A DNA stretch of 64,000 bases, taken from the NCBI RefSeq assembly GCF_030412965.1, contig NZ_JAUHJQ010000011.1, forward strand, positions 1 to 64,000, written 5' to 3'. The notes beneath the pieces are model-generated. The model saw only the letters and a list, made by a program, of their open reading frames with translations, did no database searches and was not told the DNA's origin. Both the position numbers and the translations under genes were made by a program. The DNA comes from Nocardioides oceani (GTDB lineage Bacteria > Actinomycetota > Actinomycetes > Propionibacteriales > Nocardioidaceae). This document shows, one piece after another, positions 16,436-25,822 of the stretch. Positions within the stretch are counted from its first letter, which is position 1. Each line of letters starts with the position of its first letter.

Positions 16436-16471
16436 GTGATCGCCTGCCGCGCGCGCACGCACGTAGGTGAC
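16436..16471 (+). promoter_or_regulatory. 36-bp element, copy D, at the relaxase start
   Basis: Starts GTGATCGCC at 16436 and ends CACGTAGGTGAC at 16471, exactly 36 bases like the other copies. It ends 7 bases before ATG 16479, so bound protein, or an mRNA structure, could also control translation initiation. Confidence 0.7.
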
Positions 16472-16478
16472 CGTGACG

Positions 16479-19400
16479 ATGAGCCTCCACAAGCTGACGG
16501 CGGGGTCGGGGTACGACTACCTGACCCGTCAGGTCGCAGCGATGGACGCCACCGACAAGGGCCACACCGGGCTGGCGAGCTACTACACCGAGAAGGGCGA
16601 GACCCCCGGGGTGTGGCTCGGATCGGGCATGGAGGGCATCGAGGGACTCGATGCCGGCGACATCGTCACCGCCGACCACATGCAGAGCCTGTTCGGCTCC
16701 GGACACCACCCGCTGGCCACCCAGCGGACCAAGGAGCTGGACCTGCGCATCGGCCGCGACGAGGCCGGCCGCCCGACCGAGGCCGACTACAAGACCGCGG
16801 TCCGCCTCGGCACCCCGTACAAGGTCTACGACAACGACATCAGCCCGTTCCGGGTCGAGGTCGCCAAGCGCATCGCGGCCCTCAACGAGGCCGCCGGCCT
16901 GCCCCGTGACTGGCCGGTCCCCGCGGCCGACCGGGCCAAGATCCGCACCGAGGTGGCGGCAGAGTTCTTCCGTGCCGAGCACGGCCGCGAGCCGGCCGAC
17001 GCCCGCGAGCTCGCCGCGACGATCGCCAAGCACTCCCGCCCGAAGACCAACGCGGTGGCCGGCTACGACCTGACCTTCTCCCCGGTCAAGAGCGTCTCGG
17101 TGCTGTGGGCGATCTCCGACCCGAAGACCGCCGCGGTGATCGAGCGGGCCTACCAGGCGGCGATCAAGGACGCCCTGGACTTCATCGAGTCCAAGGCACT
17201 GTTCACCCGCCAGGGCACCAACGGCGTGCGCCAGGTCGACGTCCGCGGCCTGGTCGCCACGGCGTTCACCCACCGCGACTCCCGCGCCGGCGACCCCGAC
17301 CTGCACACCCACGTGGCCGTGGCGAACAAGGTCCAGACGCTCGACGGCAAGTGGCTGGCGATCGACGGCCGGCCGCTGCACAAGGCGGTGGTCTCGGCCT
17401 CGGAGACCTACAACACCGCGCTCGAGCGGCACTTGGTCGACGCCCTCGGCGTCCGGTTTGAGGAGCGCCCGAACGAGGACGCCCGCAAGCGGCCGGTGCG
17501 TGAGATCGTCGGCGTCGGCCCCGAGCTCAACCGCCGCTTCTCCAAGCGCCGGCTCGACGTCGAGGACCGTCGCAAGGTCCTCGCGGCCGCGTTCCAGGCC
17601 ACCCACGGCCGTCCGCCGACTCCGGTGGAGACGATCCAGCTGTCCCAGCAGGCGACGCTGGAGACCCGCGAGGCCAAGCACGAGCCGCGCTCGCTGGCCG
17701 AGCAGCGCGAGGCGTGGCACCGCGAGGCGGTCGAGGTGCTGGGCACCCCGCAGCGGGTCATGCAGATGGTCCACGGGGCCCTCAACCCGAAGGGCGCGGC
17801 CCGCTCGCTGGCCGACTCAGCCTGGTTCGCCAAGACCACCGACCGCATCGTGGCGACGATGGAGGGCACCCGGTCCACGTGGCAGTACTGGCACGTCTAC
17901 GCCGAGGCCCAGCGTCAGGTCCGGGCCGCCAATGTGCCCACCAACCAGGTCTCCCAGGTCGTCGACCTGCTGGTCAGCGAGGTCCTCGACGACCACTCGG
18001 TGAGCATGGCCCGCCCCTGGGACACCATCAGCGAACCGGCCGAGCTGCGCCGCGTCGACGGCTCCTCGGTCTACACCCAGGCCGGCGCCGACCTGTTCAC
18101 CTCGAGCAAGGTGCTGGCCGCCGAGCAGCGCCTGGTCGACGCCGCCGGCCGCCACGACGGGTACGCCGTCGAGGAGTCCTCGGTCGAGCTGGCGCTGCTG
18201 GAGTCGACCGCCAACGGCATCACCCTCAACGCCGGACAGGCCACCCTGGTCCGGGAGATGGCCACCTCCGGCGCCCGGCTCCAGCTGGCGATCGCGCCTG
18301 CCGGGTCGGGCAAGACCACCGCAATGCGAGCCTTGGCCAGCGCCTGGGCTGATGGCGGCGGCACCATCATCGGCCTCGCGCCGTCAGCCGCGGCCGCGGA
18401 CGCCCTCCGCACATCAATGGGCTCCCAGATCGACACCCAAACCGACACCCTTGCCAAGCTCACGCACTCCCTCGAGCAGGCCCGGCAGACCGGTGCCGCG
18501 ATGCCGGACTGGGTCGCCGGCATCGACTCCTCCACCCTCGTCGTGATCGACGAGGCCGGCATGGCCGACACCCTCTCCCTGGACGCAGCGGTCTCCTACA
18601 TCCTCGAGCGCGGCGGCAGCGTCCGGCTGATCGGCGACGACCAGCAGCTCTCCGCGATCGGCGCTGGCGGAGTGCTCCGCGACATCCGCGCCACCCACGG
18701 CGCGCTGCAGCTCACCGAGCTCGTCCGGTTCAAGGACCCCGCCGAGGGCTCCGCCTCGCTCGCGCTGCGCGAGGGCAAGGCCGAGGCGCTCGGCTTCTAC
18801 CTCGACCGCGACCGCGTCCACGTCGGCGACCTGGCCACCATGACCGAGGACGTCTTCGCCGCCTGGCAGGCCGACCGCGCAGCCGGTCTCGACTCGATCA
18901 TGCTCGCCCCCACCCGCGACCTGGTCAGCGAGCTGAACCAGCAGGCCCGCGCCCACCGCCTCGAAGAGATGGCGGCCGCCGACCCAACTCACGCTGCGGC
19001 CAGTGGCCCGGTCCGCCGGCTCGCCGACGGCAACGAGGCCTCGATCGGCGAGCTGATCATCACCCGCGAGAACGACCGCCGGTTGCGCACCTCAGCCACC
19101 GACTGGGTGAAGAACGGCGACCGCTGGACCGTCCTGGAGATCCACGACGGCGGCGACCTGACCGTCCAGCACACCCAGCACGGCCGCACCGTGCGCCTGC
19201 CCGCCGAGTACGTCGCCCGCTCCACCGAGCTCGGCTACGCGTGCACCGTTCACACCGCCCAGGGCGTCACCGCCGACACGATGCACGGCCTGGCCACCGG
19301 CGCCGAGTCGCGCCAGCAGCTCTACACGATGATGACCCGCGGCGCGCACGCCAACCACGTCTACCTCGAGGTCGTGGGCGATGGGGATCCGCACTCGGTG

Positions 19401-22400
19401 ATCCACCCGACGCTGGTTCGGCCGCTCACCCCCACCGACATCCTCGCCTCGATGCTGGCCCGCGACGACGCCCAGCGGTCCGCGACCAGCCTGGTCCGCG
19501 AGCAGGCCGACCCGGCCGCCCGGCTGGGCGAGGCCTCCCAGCGCTACCTCGACAGCCTCTACGTCGCCGCCGAGGACCTGCTGCGCCACGAGACCATCAC
19601 CGGCGCCGACGGCACCACGGTCAACCTGGTCGACGCGCTGGACACCGCCGTCGAGACACTGGCGCCCGGGTTGTCGGATGAGGCCGCCTGGCCCACCCTG
19701 CGCGCCCATCTGCTGCTGCTCGGCGCGGCCGGGGAGAACCCCGTCGAAGCGCTCCGCGCCGCCGCCGGTGACCGCGAGCTGGCCAGCGCAAACGACCGGG
19801 CCGCGGTCCTGGACTGGCGCCTCGACGCCTCCGGTCTGCGCAACTCGGGCGCCGGCCTGCTGCCCTGGATGCCCGCGATCCCGGCACGTCTGGCCGAGGA
19901 CCCGCACTGGGGCGCCTACCTCACCCAGCGCGCGCACCTGGTCGAGCAGCTCACCGAGCAGGTCCACACCCGCGCAGCCGAGCAGGCTGGCAAGGGTGGG
20001 CTGCCGGTGTGGGCGCAGAACGGCATCCGCCCCGAGGCCGCCACGGTGGCCGACGTCGAGGTCTGGCGGGCAGCCATGCAGGTCCCCGTCGACGACCGTC
20101 GACCGACCGGCGCTCCGCAGCTCCAGAAGGCCTCCTCCACCTGGCAGCGGCGCCTCAACCGGGCCGTCACCGGAGACCACACGCCGGCGCTCAAGGAATG
20201 GCGTCAGCTGCTCTACACACTGGCCCCGCAGGTCCGCGACGACGAGTTCACCCCGCTGCTGGCCGAGCGTCTGGCCGCGATGTCGCGTGCCGGTGTCACG
20301 GCCCACGAGCTGCTGCGCGCCGCCTCCGCGCCCGATCACCCGGCCGGCCCGCTGCCCGACGAGCACGCCGCGGCAGCGCTGTGGTGGCGCATGGCCCGCC
20401 AGCTCACGCCGGCGGTCGCCGCGCAGATCGGCGACGGCTCCCACGGTGAGAGCGTCACCACCGACTGGGCGCCGCGGCTCGCGGACCTGTTCGGTCCCGA
20501 GCGGGCCGCGAGCATCCAGGCCAGCACCTGGTGGCCGGCGCTGGTCTCCAACGTCGACCACGGCCTGCAGCGCGGCTGGCAGCTCGAGGCCCTGCTGGGC
20601 GCCGGCCGAGCGATGCCCAGCGACGGCTGGGACGGCGTCGACGAGTGCCAGGCGCTGGTCTGGCGGACCTCGATCGCGATGGAGACCGCCCCCGACGAGC
20701 ACGCGCACGAGGTCCACTTCGACGAGCCGCCCGCCGACCTGTGGGAGGGCGTCGAGCCCGACCCCGTGGCGCTCGTCGACCACCCCGACGACGCCCCGTG
20801 GCCACTGGCCGAGGACCTCGATCCGCCCGTCGACGTGGTCGACGAGCACCTGGTCGACGTGCTCGAGGAGGATCTGGTCGTCGACGTCGACGAGGACCAG
20901 TACGTCGAACCCGACCTCACGCTGGCCGCCTACCTCCGCGACCTCGGCGGCACCCGCCTGGAGCCCACCGACGCCGACATCCGGCTCATGTACCAGCGGG
21001 CCGACGAGTGGCACTCCTCCCCCGTGACGCGTGAGCGCATGGTCGAGATCAACGAGCTCACCCAGGCCTTCTTCGAGGCCCGGTTCACCGACTCCTGGGG
21101 CCGCGACTACCTCACCGGCCGGTTCGGTGTCGACCTCGCCGGCGCCGCACGGTTCCGCCCCGGTCAGGCGCCAGCCGGGTGGACCAACCTGGTTGACCAC
21201 CTCCGCGGCCGCGGCGTCAGCGACACAGAGATGCTGGCCGCCGGCGTCGCCACCGAGGCCAGCACCGGCCGCCTCATCGACCGGTTCCGTGACCGCGTGA
21301 TGTTCCCGATGATCCACCAGGGCGAGGTGCTCGGCTTCGTCGGCCGCCGCCGCCCCGACCTCACCGACACCGACAAGGCCGGACCGAAGTACCTCAACAC
21401 CGCCGACACCCCGCTGTTCCACAAGGGTGCGCAACTGTTCGGCGTCGTCGACGAGCTGCTCGCCGAAGGTGCCGTCCCGGTGATCGTCGAGGGCCCGATG
21501 GACGCCGTCGCCGTCACGATCGCCAGCGCCGGCCTCTACCTCGGCGTGGCGCCGCTTGGCACGTCCCTGACCGACGAGCAGGCCGCCCAACTGGCCGCCG
21601 TTGGGCGTGACCCGATCGTGGCCACCGACGCTGACCTGGCCGGTCAGGTCGCGGCCGAGCGCGACTTCTGGATGCTCACCCCGCACGGCCTGGATCCCGG
21701 CTTCGCCCGGTTCCCCGACGGCCTGGACCCGGCCGACCTGCTGGCGCAGCGCGGTCCGGCCGCGCTCACCGCCGCGGTGGCCAGCGGGCAGCCCGCCTTC
21801 CGTGCCCTCGGCGACCAGCTCCTCACCGAGCGGCTCGACAACCTCGCACCCGAGCAGGCGCGGGTGGCGGCCATGCGGATCCTCTCGGCCCGTCCCAGCC
21901 GGGCCTGGGAGCCGGGCGTCAACCAGGTGCGGGCACGGCTGCAGCTGTCCCAGCTGCAGGCCCGCCGCGACCTGCGCGACGCGGTCAAGACGTGGGATGC
22001 CGACCCTCGGAAGGCGGCTCTGGCCGAGCTGCACAAGAGCAGCGACGTCCGCGCTCGTATGGCGGCAGCGGCCGACAAGACGCCCGCCGAGCGGTGGGCG
22101 CCGCTAGCCCGCGAACTCGACCCGCGCCTGCTCGAGCAGGGCGACTGGCCGGCCACCGCAGCGATGCTGCAGCAGGCCCACGAGCAGGGTCACGAGGTCG
22201 GTGCCGCCACCCGTGCGATCGTCACCGAGAAGCCGCTGGGTGACAGCCCCGCCCGCGATTTGCGCTACCGGATCGTCTCCCGTCTCGAGATCCCGATCGA
22301 CACCGGCGACGGCACGCCGGCGCCGACCGCTTCGCAGGGAGCAGCGCGCGGTCGGCAGGACGTCAACCGTCCCCGGCCGCGGCGGAACGGCACGCCGCGC

Positions 22401-22406
22401 CGCTGA
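16479..22406 (+). CDS. MobF/TrwC-type relaxase fused to helicase and DnaG-like primase core
   Basis: This giant transfer protein (1975 residues from ATG 16479; GTG at 16467/16473 are alternatives inside the 36-bp element) would nick the transfer origin and pilot the strand. The N-terminal relaxase domain (1-300) has Tyr14 and Tyr35-Tyr36 as candidate nicking tyrosines and the metal-binding histidine block DPDLHTHVAVANKVQ. A RecD/TraI-like helicase follows (Walker A APAGSGKTT about 606, Walker B VVIDEAGMAD about 687, later motifs to about 970). An acidic linker lies at about 1410-1480. The last 450 residues form a DnaG-type primase core: GRFGVDL and FPMIHQGEVLGFVGRR, then a TOPRIM fold with VIVEGPMDAVAV (about 1668) and ATDADLAG (about 1715). 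The primase zinc domain is absent. Three activities in one chain would nick, unwind and possibly prime the strand. Confidence 0.93.
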   Translation: MSLHKLTAGSGYDYLTRQVAAMDATDKGHTGLASYYTEKGETPGVWLGSGMEGIEGLDAGDIVTADHMQSLFGSGHHPLATQRTKELDLRIGRDEAGRPTEADYKTAVRLGTPYKVYDNDISPFRVEVAKRIAALNEAAGLPRDWPVPAADRAKIRTEVAAEFFRAEHGREPADARELAATIAKHSRPKTNAVAGYDLTFSPVKSVSVLWAISDPKTAAVIERAYQAAIKDALDFIESKALFTRQGTNGVRQVDVRGLVATAFTHRDSRAGDPDLHTHVAVANKVQTLDGKWLAIDGRPLHKAVVSASETYNTALERHLVDALGVRFEERPNEDARKRPVREIVGVGPELNRRFSKRRLDVEDRRKVLAAAFQATHGRPPTPVETIQLSQQATLETREAKHEPRSLAEQREAWHREAVEVLGTPQRVMQMVHGALNPKGAARSLADSAWFAKTTDRIVATMEGTRSTWQYWHVYAEAQRQVRAANVPTNQVSQVVDLLVSEVLDDHSVSMARPWDTISEPAELRRVDGSSVYTQAGADLFTSSKVLAAEQRLVDAAGRHDGYAVEESSVELALLESTANGITLNAGQATLVREMATSGARLQLAIAPAGSGKTTAMRALASAWADGGGTIIGLAPSAAAADALRTSMGSQIDTQTDTLAKLTHSLEQARQTGAAMPDWVAGIDSSTLVVIDEAGMADTLSLDAAVSYILERGGSVRLIGDDQQLSAIGAGGVLRDIRATHGALQLTELVRFKDPAEGSASLALREGKAEALGFYLDRDRVHVGDLATMTEDVFAAWQADRAAGLDSIMLAPTRDLVSELNQQARAHRLEEMAAADPTHAAASGPVRRLADGNEASIGELIITRENDRRLRTSATDWVKNGDRWTVLEIHDGGDLTVQHTQHGRTVRLPAEYVARSTELGYACTVHTAQGVTADTMHGLATGAESRQQLYTMMTRGAHANHVYLEVVGDGDPHSVIHPTLVRPLTPTDILASMLARDDAQRSATSLVREQADPAARLGEASQRYLDSLYVAAEDLLRHETITGADGTTVNLVDALDTAVETLAPGLSDEAAWPTLRAHLLLLGAAGENPVEALRAAAGDRELASANDRAAVLDWRLDASGLRNSGAGLLPWMPAIPARLAEDPHWGAYLTQRAHLVEQLTEQVHTRAAEQAGKGGLPVWAQNGIRPEAATVADVEVWRAAMQVPVDDRRPTGAPQLQKASSTWQRRLNRAVTGDHTPALKEWRQLLYTLAPQVRDDEFTPLLAERLAAMSRAGVTAHELLRAASAPDHPAGPLPDEHAAAALWWRMARQLTPAVAAQIGDGSHGESVTTDWAPRLADLFGPERAASIQASTWWPALVSNVDHGLQRGWQLEALLGAGRAMPSDGWDGVDECQALVWRTSIAMETAPDEHAHEVHFDEPPADLWEGVEPDPVALVDHPDDAPWPLAEDLDPPVDVVDEHLVDVLEEDLVVDVDEDQYVEPDLTLAAYLRDLGGTRLEPTDADIRLMYQRADEWHSSPVTRERMVEINELTQAFFEARFTDSWGRDYLTGRFGVDLAGAARFRPGQAPAGWTNLVDHLRGRGVSDTEMLAAGVATEASTGRLIDRFRDRVMFPMIHQGEVLGFVGRRRPDLTDTDKAGPKYLNTADTPLFHKGAQLFGVVDELLAEGAVPVIVEGPMDAVAVTIASAGLYLGVAPLGTSLTDEQAAQLAAVGRDPIVATDADLAGQVAAERDFWMLTPHGLDPGFARFPDGLDPADLLAQRGPAALTAAVASGQPAFRALGDQLLTERLDNLAPEQARVAAMRILSARPSRAWEPGVNQVRARLQLSQLQARRDLRDAVKTWDADPRKAALAELHKSSDVRARMAAAADKTPAERWAPLARELDPRLLEQGDWPATAAMLQQAHEQGHEVGAATRAIVTEKPLGDSPARDLRYRIVSRLEIPIDTGDGTPAPTASQGAARGRQDVNRPRPRRNGTPRR

Positions 22407-22589
22407 CAGCGTCGGCCCTGAGCGGCCGTCCGCACTGGGCAACTCAGCCGCCGGTTCGGCCCGTTCTCTCGAGTCGCCTATCTCCGTCGGCCGTCGTCAC
22501 TAGGGTGGTTCCACGTGTCGTGTGAATCGCCTCTGCCGGTGGCTCAGGTGGCACGCCCTGGCGTCTGAGAATCCGGAGAACCCCCTGCC
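22407..22589 (+). promoter_or_regulatory. Intergenic region upstream of the type I restriction-modification operon
   Basis: A 183-bp gap after the relaxase must carry the hsd promoter. GGAGA at about 22575 is the ribosome site for GTG 22590. No clear terminator or operator was found. Confidence 0.4.
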
Positions 22590-24594
22590 GTGTCCGTCCT
22601 GTCCAGCTTCGTGTGGAGTGTTGCCGACACCCTCCGGGGTCCGTACGCCGAGGCAGAGTACGGCTCGGTGATCCTGCCCTTCACGGTCCTGCGCCGATTG
22701 GAGTGCGTCATGGGCCCGCACCGCGAGGCGATGGCGGAGATCGTCGCGCAGTACCAGGGAGAACAGCAGCGGCGAACCCACCTGAAGATAAGAACGCGCA
22801 CGGAGGACTCCGCCGGGCTCTCGTTCTGGACGACCAGCGACTACACACTGAAGAAGGCCCTACAGGATCCAGACAACCTGGCAGAGAACCTGATCGATTA
22901 CGTCGGCGGCTTCTCGTCCAACCTCGATGTCTTCAAGTCCTTCGACTTCGAGAACGTGATCCGCACGCTCGAGTCACGCGACCGGCTCGCCCAGGTCACT
23001 CGCCACTTCGAGCGGATCGACCTGTCGCCCGACGAGGTCTCCAACGCCGATATGGGCGGCCTTTTCGAGAACCTCATCTACCGCTTCGCTGAGTCGGCGA
23101 ACGACGGCGCCGGCCAGTTCTACACGCCGCGCGACGTGGTGCGGCTGCTAGTCGACCTGGTCTACGCCGACGACACCGAAGCACTGCGCGACCGCGGCAC
23201 CGTGCGGTCGATCTACGACCCGACGGTCGGCACCGGCGGCATGCTCACCGTCGCCGACGAGCATCTGCACGATCTCAACCCGGACGCCTCCACGGCGCTG
23301 TTCGGACAGGAGATCAACCCGCGCACCTACGCCATCTGCAAGGCGGATCTCCTGATCAAGGGTCAGGACCCGTCCAACGTCCGCCAAGGCGACACGCTGG
23401 TCGTCGACAGGTTCGAGGACCGGCGCTTCGACTACGTGCTCTCCAATCCGCCGTTCGGGACCGACTGGAAGGCCGTCGAGTCCGAGGTGAAGAACGAGCA
23501 CGCCCGTGGCGGCCAGGGCCGGTTCGCTCCGGGGCTGCCGGCCGTCGGCGACGCCGCGATGCTGTTCCTGCTGCACGTCGCGTCCAAGATGCGTGACGTC
23601 GACGAGACTGGCCGCGGCGGCAAGGCGGGCATCGTCCTCAACGGCTCGCCGCTGTTCAACGGCGGCGCGGGCTCGGGCCCCTCGGAGATCCGCGGGCACA
23701 TGCTCGAGAACGACCTGGTCGAGGCGATCGTCGCGCTGCCCAACGACATGTTCTATAACACCGGCATCGCCACCTACCTGTCGATCCTGTCCAACTCCAA
23801 GCCGGCCGAGCGAAAGGGCACGGTGCAGCTGATCGACGCCACCGGGCTGGGGTCGAAGCTGCGCAAGTCGATCGGCTCCAAGCGGGTCGAGATCGCCGAG
23901 AGGAGACCGCGACGCGATCGTTCGTGCGTTCGCCGGCACCACGGCAGAGAATGAGAGCCCGGTGCCGGTGAAGGTCCTCAGCAACCGTGACTTCGCTTAC
24001 TGGACCGTCACAGTCGAGCGCCCGCTCCAGCTCCGCTTCGAGTGCACTTCCGAGACGATCAGTGCCGTCGCGGAGCACAAGACGCTCGGCAAGATCGACG
24101 GTCTGCGCGAAGCCCTCGAATCCTTTGGCGATGCGGTCTACCTCAACCGCGAGAAGTTCAACAAGGACATCGGCATCCATCTACGTGACCACGGTGTCAG
24201 CCTGACAGCCGCCCAGCGCAAGACGCTGTGGCAGACGATCGGCGTCCACGACGAGACAGCCGACTACTGCCGAACCACGTCGGGCAAGAACAAGGGCGAG
24301 ATCGAACCTGATCCGGCGCTGCGCGACACCGAGAACGTGCCCTTCGGTTGGGGTGGGTACCCCAAGACGCACGAGGCGCTCGAGGAGACCGTTCAGGCCT
24401 ACTTCGACGCCGAGGTGAAGCCGCACGTCGACGATGCCTGGGTCGACTGGGACAAGACCAAGACCGGCTATGAGATCCCGTTCACCCGCCACTTCTACAC
24501 CTACGAGCCGCCGAGGCCCATCGGTGAGATCGACGCCGACCTCGAGAGGGTCGTGGGCGAGATCATGGTCCTGCTGCGCGAGGTCGAGTCGTGA
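22590..24594 (+). pseudogene. hsdM: Type I restriction-modification methyltransferase (HsdM), apparent frameshift
   Basis: HsdM makes N6-methyladenine in the recognition site and, with HsdS, guides HsdR. The N-terminal helical domain is followed by the SAM-binding motif DPTVGTGGML (about residue 210) and the catalytic NPPF motif (about 287, SNPPFGTDW). The frame breaks at about 23905. Downstream of there the true C-terminus is in the next frame (RDAIVRAFAGTTAENE, then VLSNRDFAYWTVTVERPLQL) to 24594. One extra base in GAGAGGAGACC accounts for it. Repaired, the protein would be about 668 residues, normal for the family. Unlike the other frameshifts this is an insertion outside a homopolymer. 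The stop overlaps the hsdS start by 4 bases. If real, both modification and restriction would be lost. Confidence 0.85.
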
Positions 24595-25817
24595 GCCCGG
24601 CGGTATGGGAACGGTCGCGCCTCAAGTACGTCGCCGATTGCAACAGACATGTGCTTTCGGAGTCGACGTCTGATGACCACACATTCAAGTACGTCGACAT
24701 CAGCGCCGTCGGGCAAGGAACAATGGACATCCCCGATGACACGACTCGATTCGGCGACGCCCCATCCCGTGCGCGCAGACTGGCAGAACCGGGTGACACT
24801 GTCATCTCCACGGTTCGGACGTATCTGCGCGCGGTAGCGACGGTTCCCGAGACGGACGAGAAACTGGTCTTTTCGACGGGTTTCGCGGTGTTGCACCCGC
24901 GGGCGGACGTCTCCCGGCGGTTCCTTGCTTACGTGCTCCAGGGTGACGAGTTCGTCGACAAGGTCGTCGCGAACAGCGTCGGTGTGTCCTATCCAGCGAT
25001 CACAGCCACTGACCTGATGTCGCTGGATCTCCTTCTCCCGCATGTTGACGAGCAGCGTGCCATCGCCGACTACCTGGACCACGAGACGGCCCAGATCGAC
25101 GCCCTTGTGGCGAAGCAGGGGGAGTTCATCGGGTTGCTTCGGGAGCGACGTGACACCGTCGTCCGTCTGGCGATCACAGAACGAACGGGCGAATTCCCCG
25201 TCGACAAGCTTGGCCGATCCGCGAAGGTCGGCAATGGCTCCACGCCACGACGAGACGTTGATCGGTACTGGCGCGACGGCGACGTGCCGTGGTTGACCTC
25301 AGCCGCGGTCAACCTTCCTGAGGTGACAACCGCGGACCAACTTGTGACCGATGCAGCCGTGCGCGAGTGTCACCTACCGATGGTTGAGCCGGGCGACTTG
25401 CTCATCGGTCTGATCGGTCAAGGACCCACCCGGGGTATGGCGACGATCAGCCGAGTTCGGGCGACCTTGAGCCAGAACCTCGCCTATATCGCCCCGGACC
25501 AATCGAAGTGGAAGTCGGAGTATTTGCTCTGGGCCCTTCGGGCGTCGTATCGGGAGATCCGACAGAAGGGTGCCGAAAGCGGCGCTGCCCAGGGGATGCT
25601 CAACACCGACGACATTCGGCGAATCCGCGTCGCGATGCCGCTGATCTCGGAGCAATCGCGGATCGTCTCGCGACTCGACGATGAGACCTCTCGCATCGAC
25701 GCCCTGATCGCCAAGGCCGAGGAGCACATCGCCCTCGCCAGGGAGCGGCGCTCGGCGCTGATCACGGCAGCAGTGACCGGGCAGATCGACGTACGGACAG
25801 CACGGAAGGCGAGCTGA
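24591..25817 (+). CDS. hsdS: Type I restriction-modification specificity subunit (HsdS)
   Basis: 408 residues, starting with GTG 24591 within the hsdM stop. HsdS recognises a bipartite DNA target through two target-recognition domains (about 1-150 and 205-350). Each is followed by a conserved helix: LPHVDEQRAIADYLDHETAQ, with AQIDALVAKQGEFIGLLRER behind it, and MPLISEQSRIVSRLDDETSR, with IDALIAKAEEHIALARERR behind it. The duplicated helices and the length are typical. Only the sequence of the recognition domains could reveal the target, and they resemble nothing familiar. It is intact and sits between hsdM and hsdR. Confidence 0.93.
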   Translation: MSPAVWERSRLKYVADCNRHVLSESTSDDHTFKYVDISAVGQGTMDIPDDTTRFGDAPSRARRLAEPGDTVISTVRTYLRAVATVPETDEKLVFSTGFAVLHPRADVSRRFLAYVLQGDEFVDKVVANSVGVSYPAITATDLMSLDLLLPHVDEQRAIADYLDHETAQIDALVAKQGEFIGLLRERRDTVVRLAITERTGEFPVDKLGRSAKVGNGSTPRRDVDRYWRDGDVPWLTSAAVNLPEVTTADQLVTDAAVRECHLPMVEPGDLLIGLIGQGPTRGMATISRVRATLSQNLAYIAPDQSKWKSEYLLWALRASYREIRQKGAESGAAQGMLNTDDIRRIRVAMPLISEQSRIVSRLDDETSRIDALIAKAEEHIALARERRSALITAAVTGQIDVRTARKAS

Positions 25818-25822
25818 GACCC

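Noticed and set aside
19092..22034. 980-residue open frame on the minus strand opposite the relaxase
   Set aside because: It is the GC-rich antisense shadow of the relaxase: repetitive Gly/Val/Arg composition and no motif.
22516..22552. Possible fifth copy of the 36-bp element ahead of hsdM (GTGAATCGCCTCTGCCGG ... CAGGTGGC)
   Set aside because: The spacing is about 5 bases short and both ends mismatch; not counted.
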